9,846 bases of DNA from Clostridia bacterium BRH_c25. Its GTDB lineage: Bacteria; Bacillota_A; Clostridia; Lutisporales; Lutisporaceae. Each line of letters starts with the position of its first letter. The first letter of the stretch is position 1. A program made the translations under genes and the position numbers. The stretch spans positions 1 to 9,846 of the forward strand of contig LOES01000127.1 of NCBI GenBank assembly GCA_001515955.1, in the 5' to 3' direction. Under the pieces are notes generated by a model that saw only the letters and a program-made list of their open reading frames with translations, was not told the origin of the DNA and searched no databases. This document shows, piece after piece, positions 7,009 to 9,846 of this stretch.

Positions 7009-7040
7009 GAAAACTTTTTTACTGATTTGAAAACTTTTTT
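7009..7040. repeat. Two copies of GAAAACTTTTTT spaced 20 bp
   Basis: GAAAACTTTTTT occurs at 7009-7020 and again at 7029-7040, start to start 20 bp. The copies lie just upstream of the adaptor gene and of TATAAA at 7053. A-tract/T-tract repeats about two helical turns apart could bend DNA or bind a regulator; they may also be a small duplication. Confidence 0.5.
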
Positions 7041-7096
7041 GATTTTTATCCGTATAAAATATATGTAAAGGTAAAAGTAAATTAAGGGGGAAAATA

Positions 7097-8407
7097 ATGA
7101 AGAACAGGAAAAAGCTGATTATTATAGCATCTATTGTACTTGTAGTCATGGCAATAGGTGCTGTAAGGATAATAACCTCAAACCGGAGCAAGGTAAAGGA
7201 AGTAGACATAGAAAAGGTGGAAGCAACGAATCTTTCGCAGACAATCTCTGTGACAGGAAACATTGACGCTGCCAATAAAGAAGAGCTCTCACTGCCAACA
7301 CAGCAAAAGGTTATCGAAGTATATGCACATGAGGGACAGGAAGTTAAAGAAGGAGCCAAGCTGCTGAAAATGGATTCAACTGACTACGAATACCAGCTCA
7401 GAAAGTATGAACTGGCCCTTGAGCTTGCCAATATGGACCTTCAAAGGCTTCTGAATACCGGAAGCATAAATGACAAAAAAGCCCTGGAAAATGCAGTGAG
7501 AATCGCTGAAATAAATCTTCACAGCGCGGAGACAGCCTATAATGAAGCAAAAAGAAAATATGACCAAACCAACATCCTCTATGAAAGTGGGGCAGTTTCC
7601 AAGGAGGACTATGAAACTGCGCTTAAATCTATGAACGATTCCAAAAACAAAATGGAGCTGTCTACAATGGAGCTTGATAATGCCAGGGATTCCCTTAAGG
7701 ATTTCGGCGTAAACAACAGCGATCAGATTAATGGAAAGCGGAACCAGGTGGAAAGCGCAAAGGCCGATATTGCCAATGTAAAGGATAAAATTGAAAAAAG
7801 CATGATGAAATCAAGCATCAATGGCAGAGTAGTACAGCTTGATGTAAAGCCGAACCAATATCCCACAGCTGAAAACAGTATTGTAGCAATATATGACCTT
7901 TCACAATACAAGGTGAAGGTACTTGTCAGCCAATATGATGCGGTAAGTATCAGCAAGGGACAGAAATCATCAGTAAAGGTAAAGGGAATAAGTACTCAGT
8001 ACAAGGGCACTGTTACCGCCATAGGAGACGCAGCGGTCATTACCGTGGAGGGAACAAACAAAGAGCCTAAGGTTGAAGTCGAAGTGACTCTTGATAATCC
8101 CGATGACAGGATAAAGGTTGGCTATGAGGCGGATATAGATATCACACTCCAGGAAAGTACAGACTCCACAGCAGTCAGCTTTGAGTCGATATTGGAAGAT
8201 GAGGACGGCAAAAAATATGTTTTTGCGGTTGAAAACAATAAAGCGGTAAAAAGATTTGTACAGACAGGTATGGAGACAGATTTTGAAATACAGATACTTG
8301 AGGGCTTAAAAGCAGGTGATTCATATGTGAAGAACCCGCCTGCAACGCTTAAGGACGGAGACCCGGTGAAGCAGTCAGGGGGTAAAGCTAGTGATAATAA
8401 AAGTTGA
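7097..8407 (+). CDS. HlyD/MacA-family adaptor (membrane fusion) protein of an ABC exporter
   Basis: This encodes 436 residues starting at ATG 7097, with AAGGGGG six bases upstream. Residues 6-24 form one N-terminal transmembrane helix (KLIIIASIVLVVMAIGAV), so the rest is extracytoplasmic. The order is typical: first half of the lipoyl/barrel-sandwich domain at about 46-95 (GNIDAANKEELSLPTQQKV, GQEVKEGAKLLKMD); a coiled-coil alpha-hairpin at 97-235 rich in Ala, Glu and Lys; the second lipoyl half at 236-265 (SSINGRVVQLDVKP); a beta-barrel at about 270-350; and a membrane-proximal domain at 355-425. Length fits MacA/YknX. It links the permease to the outside and is usually needed for ATPase activity in MacAB-type pumps. 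Its stop overlaps the ATPase gene by 17 nt. The hairpin tip holds L161 and S168 at the spacing of the TolC-docking RLS motif, but has Gln at the Arg position. Substrate (peptide, antibiotic or lipid) cannot be told. Confidence 0.93.
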   Translation: MKNRKKLIIIASIVLVVMAIGAVRIITSNRSKVKEVDIEKVEATNLSQTISVTGNIDAANKEELSLPTQQKVIEVYAHEGQEVKEGAKLLKMDSTDYEYQLRKYELALELANMDLQRLLNTGSINDKKALENAVRIAEINLHSAETAYNEAKRKYDQTNILYESGAVSKEDYETALKSMNDSKNKMELSTMELDNARDSLKDFGVNNSDQINGKRNQVESAKADIANVKDKIEKSMMKSSINGRVVQLDVKPNQYPTAENSIVAIYDLSQYKVKVLVSQYDAVSISKGQKSSVKVKGISTQYKGTVTAIGDAAVITVEGTNKEPKVEVEVTLDNPDDRIKVGYEADIDITLQESTDSTAVSFESILEDEDGKKYVFAVENNKAVKRFVQTGMETDFEIQILEGLKAGDSYVKNPPATLKDGDPVKQSGGKASDNKS

Positions 8408-9101
8408 GAACCTTACAAAAATATATGATACAGGTAAGATACAGGTTGAAGCCTTAAAGAACATCAGCCTGGAGATAGAAAAAAATGAATATGTTGCAGT
8501 AATGGGTGCCTCCGGCTCGGGAAAATCAACGCTTATGAACATACTGGGCTGCCTTGACAGGCTTACGGAGGGAAAATACATTCTGGACGACGTGGACGTA
8601 TCCACTCTCGACGGTAATGAGCTTGCAGCCATAAGAAATAGAAAGATCGGCTTTGTTTTTCAGGCCTTTAATCTTCTCCCCAGGCTGAGTGCTCTTGGCA
8701 ATGTGGAGCTTCCCATGGTCTATGCAGGAATGTCCTCTGTAGAAAGGCTCAGGAAGGCCAAAGCCGCTCTTGACAGGGTAGGCTTGACCGACAGAATGCA
8801 CCACAAGCCAAATGAGCTTTCCGGAGGCCAGAAGCAGAGAGTCGCTATAGCAAGAGCTCTTGTGAACGATCCTGCTATAATACTGGCGGATGAACCTACC
8901 GGCAATCTTGACACAAGGTCAAGTGAAGAGATAATGGATATATTTGAAGGACTGAACAATGAAGGTGTTACAATAGTGATGGTCACCCATGAGCAGGATA
9001 TATCCCAGCATACCAAAAGGGCAGTAGTGTTCAGAGACGGTGAGATCATATCGGATAAACAGGTCGAAAACAGAATAGTGCGGGGAGGGATAACATCATG
9101 A
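8391..9101 (+). CDS. ABC transporter ATPase, MacB/LolD/YknY type
   Basis: This encodes 236 residues from GTG 8391, inside the end of the adaptor gene, with AGGGGG (8377-8382) eight bases before it. All ATPase motifs are intact: Walker A GASGSGKS (39-46), Q-loop Gln91, signature LSGGQ (143-147), Walker B IILADE (163-168), D-loop GNLD (171-174) and switch His200. The stretch [22 protein letters not shown] is typical of the cluster that works with MacB- and LolCE-type permeases. The protein acts as a cytoplasmic dimer driving the mechanotransmission transporter formed with the permease that starts at 9098. Translational coupling at both ends implies matched synthesis of all three subunits. An alternative start cannot be excluded, but this one gives the usual N-terminus ([10 protein letters not shown]). 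Confidence 0.95.
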   Translation: MIIKVENLTKIYDTGKIQVEALKNISLEIEKNEYVAVMGASGSGKSTLMNILGCLDRLTEGKYILDDVDVSTLDGNELAAIRNRKIGFVFQAFNLLPRLSALGNVELPMVYAGMSSVERLRKAKAALDRVGLTDRMHHKPNELSGGQKQRVAIARALVNDPAIILADEPTGNLDTRSSEEIMDIFEGLNNEGVTIVMVTHEQDISQHTKRAVVFRDGEIISDKQVENRIVRGGITS

Positions 9102-9846
9102 ACTTGATGGAAAGCTTTATATCAGCCCTCCAAAGTGTCAGATCGAACAAAATGCGCTCCTTCCTGACCATGCTGGGTATAATAATCGGTATTTCTTCAG
9201 TTATAACTATAGTATCAATAGGTCAGGGCGGAAAAGCAGCCATAGTCGGTGAATTCGACAGCTTGGGAACCAACGTTATAAATGTTAATGTAAAATCGAC
9301 GAACAATGATATTGAAGACAGAGATTATCTCACCCTTAAGGATGCTGAGCTTATAAAAGCGAAAATCCCTGAAGTCACGTCGGTAGTCCCTGCAACAGGC
9401 AACATGGGACAAATTAAAACAGAAAAGGAAAGTAAGTTTTCTGAAATAGACGGTGTAACCCATGACTTTCCCAAGCTGATGAAAATGGATATGCTGGCAG
9501 GAAGATTCCTCAATGAGCGGGATGTCGAGTCAGCAAAAAACGTGATAGTAATTGATGAAATAACAGCGAAAAAACTCTTCAAGGACCCGGCGAAAGCTAT
9601 AGGAGAAAAGGTCAAGGTTACAGTCCAGGACAATAATACCAACCTGACAGTAATAGGTGTCACTGAAAGCGCAAGCGGCGGTATGGCGGCAATGTTCGGG
9701 GATAACTATCCTGGCATCGGGTATACACCTATCACTATAAGCGAAAGAGTTTTTCCAGATCCAAAAATCACATTTTTTTCGGTTATGCTTGAAAATATGG
9801 ATAACTCCAAGGAAGTAGCAACCAAGATAGTGCATTTGCTTGAGCA
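9098..9846 (+). CDS. MacB/FtsX-family ABC permease, N-terminal 249 residues (3' end outside window)
   Basis: ATG 9098 overlaps the ATPase stop as ATGA, and GGAGGG (9084-9089) is eight bases upstream. The frame is open to the right edge. Residues 1-19 ([12 protein letters not shown]) and the first transmembrane helix at about 21-42 ([21 protein letters not shown]) match the start of MacB-type permeases. From residue 45 on lies the extracytoplasmic core domain, with the family patterns [16 protein letters not shown] and [13 protein letters not shown] followed by IGEKV. Family members are about 400 residues with three further C-terminal helices and an FtsX-like domain; those lie beyond the window. 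It should form a dimer that, with the ATPase and adaptor, exports or extracts a substrate at the outer face of the membrane. No frameshift is visible in the part seen. Confidence 0.93.
   Translation, partial: MNLMESFISALQSVRSNKMRSFLTMLGIIIGISSVITIVSIGQGGKAAIVGEFDSLGTNVINVNVKSTNNDIEDRDYLTLKDAELIKAKIPEVTSVVPATGNMGQIKTEKESKFSEIDGVTHDFPKLMKMDMLAGRFLNERDVESAKNVIVIDEITAKKLFKDPAKAIGEKVKVTVQDNNTNLTVIGVTESASGGMAAMFGDNYPGIGYTPITISERVFPDPKITFFSVMLENMDNSKEVATKIVHLLE

Larger units (their letters stand above)
6795..7096. other. Gap before the export operon, filled mainly by repeats
   Basis: Apart from the back-to-back promoter candidates (6718-6794), repeats B and C and the GAAAACTTTTTT pair, nothing gene-like is seen. 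Long frames on the minus strand through this gap translate the repeats into the well-known spurious peptide pattern TERSEVSLRKILHYVQND and are not real. Confidence 0.6.

Noticed and set aside
6895..7359. Minus-strand 154-codon frame over the repeats and the adaptor start
   Set aside because: It contains the pattern TERSEVSLRKILHYVQND, a known artefact of translating TGTCATTCTGA-type repeats, and overlaps the well-supported adaptor gene.
8375..9835. Minus-strand frames across the ATPase and permease genes
   Set aside because: They are antisense to genes with complete ABC motifs and translational coupling.

Overview
The window looks like chromosomal DNA from a low-GC, Gram-positive Clostridia-type bacterium. 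The genes are AT-rich, have strong AGGAGG-like ribosome binding sites and use GTG as well as ATG starts. Two proteins carry S-layer homology (SLH) modules, as expected of a cell with an S-layer. Cellulolytic lineages such as Acetivibrio or Ruminiclostridium would fit, but this is inference from gene content and not a database match.

Layout: (1) 1-736, minus strand, the first 245 residues of a secreted protein with three SLH repeats, cut by the left edge. (2) 737-1359, a 623-base divergent gap holding a 16-bp perfect palindrome, a dispersed hairpin repeat, a candidate promoter embedded in phased TTACA motifs, and a long leader for the next gene. (3) 1360-5073, plus strand, a 1,237-residue secreted surface-layer protein: signal peptide, degenerate SLH modules, then about nine Ig-like domains. 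It is followed by a palindromic terminator. (4) 5139-6686, minus strand and convergent, a membrane-anchored TPR protein with a beta-rich C-terminal half. (5) 6687-7096, a 410-base divergent gap with candidate promoters both ways and two more copies of the hairpin repeat. (6) 7097 to the right edge, plus strand, a tightly coupled MacAB/YknXYZ-type export operon: HlyD-family adaptor, ABC ATPase (17-nt overlap) and FtsX/MacB-type permease (4-nt ATGA overlap, cut by the right edge).

The left part is a cell-envelope region: a very large surface-layer protein beside a smaller SLH protein and an extracytoplasmic TPR protein. The right part is a tripartite-type transporter of unknown substrate. No RNA gene, CRISPR array, transposase or prophage gene is seen. 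I found no clear new enzymatic or defence system. The points most worth a second look are the phased TTACA array at the S-layer promoter, the three hairpin repeats (two inside a probable transporter leader), the uncertain start of the TPR gene, and the partly conserved TolC-docking motif in an adaptor from an apparently monoderm organism.
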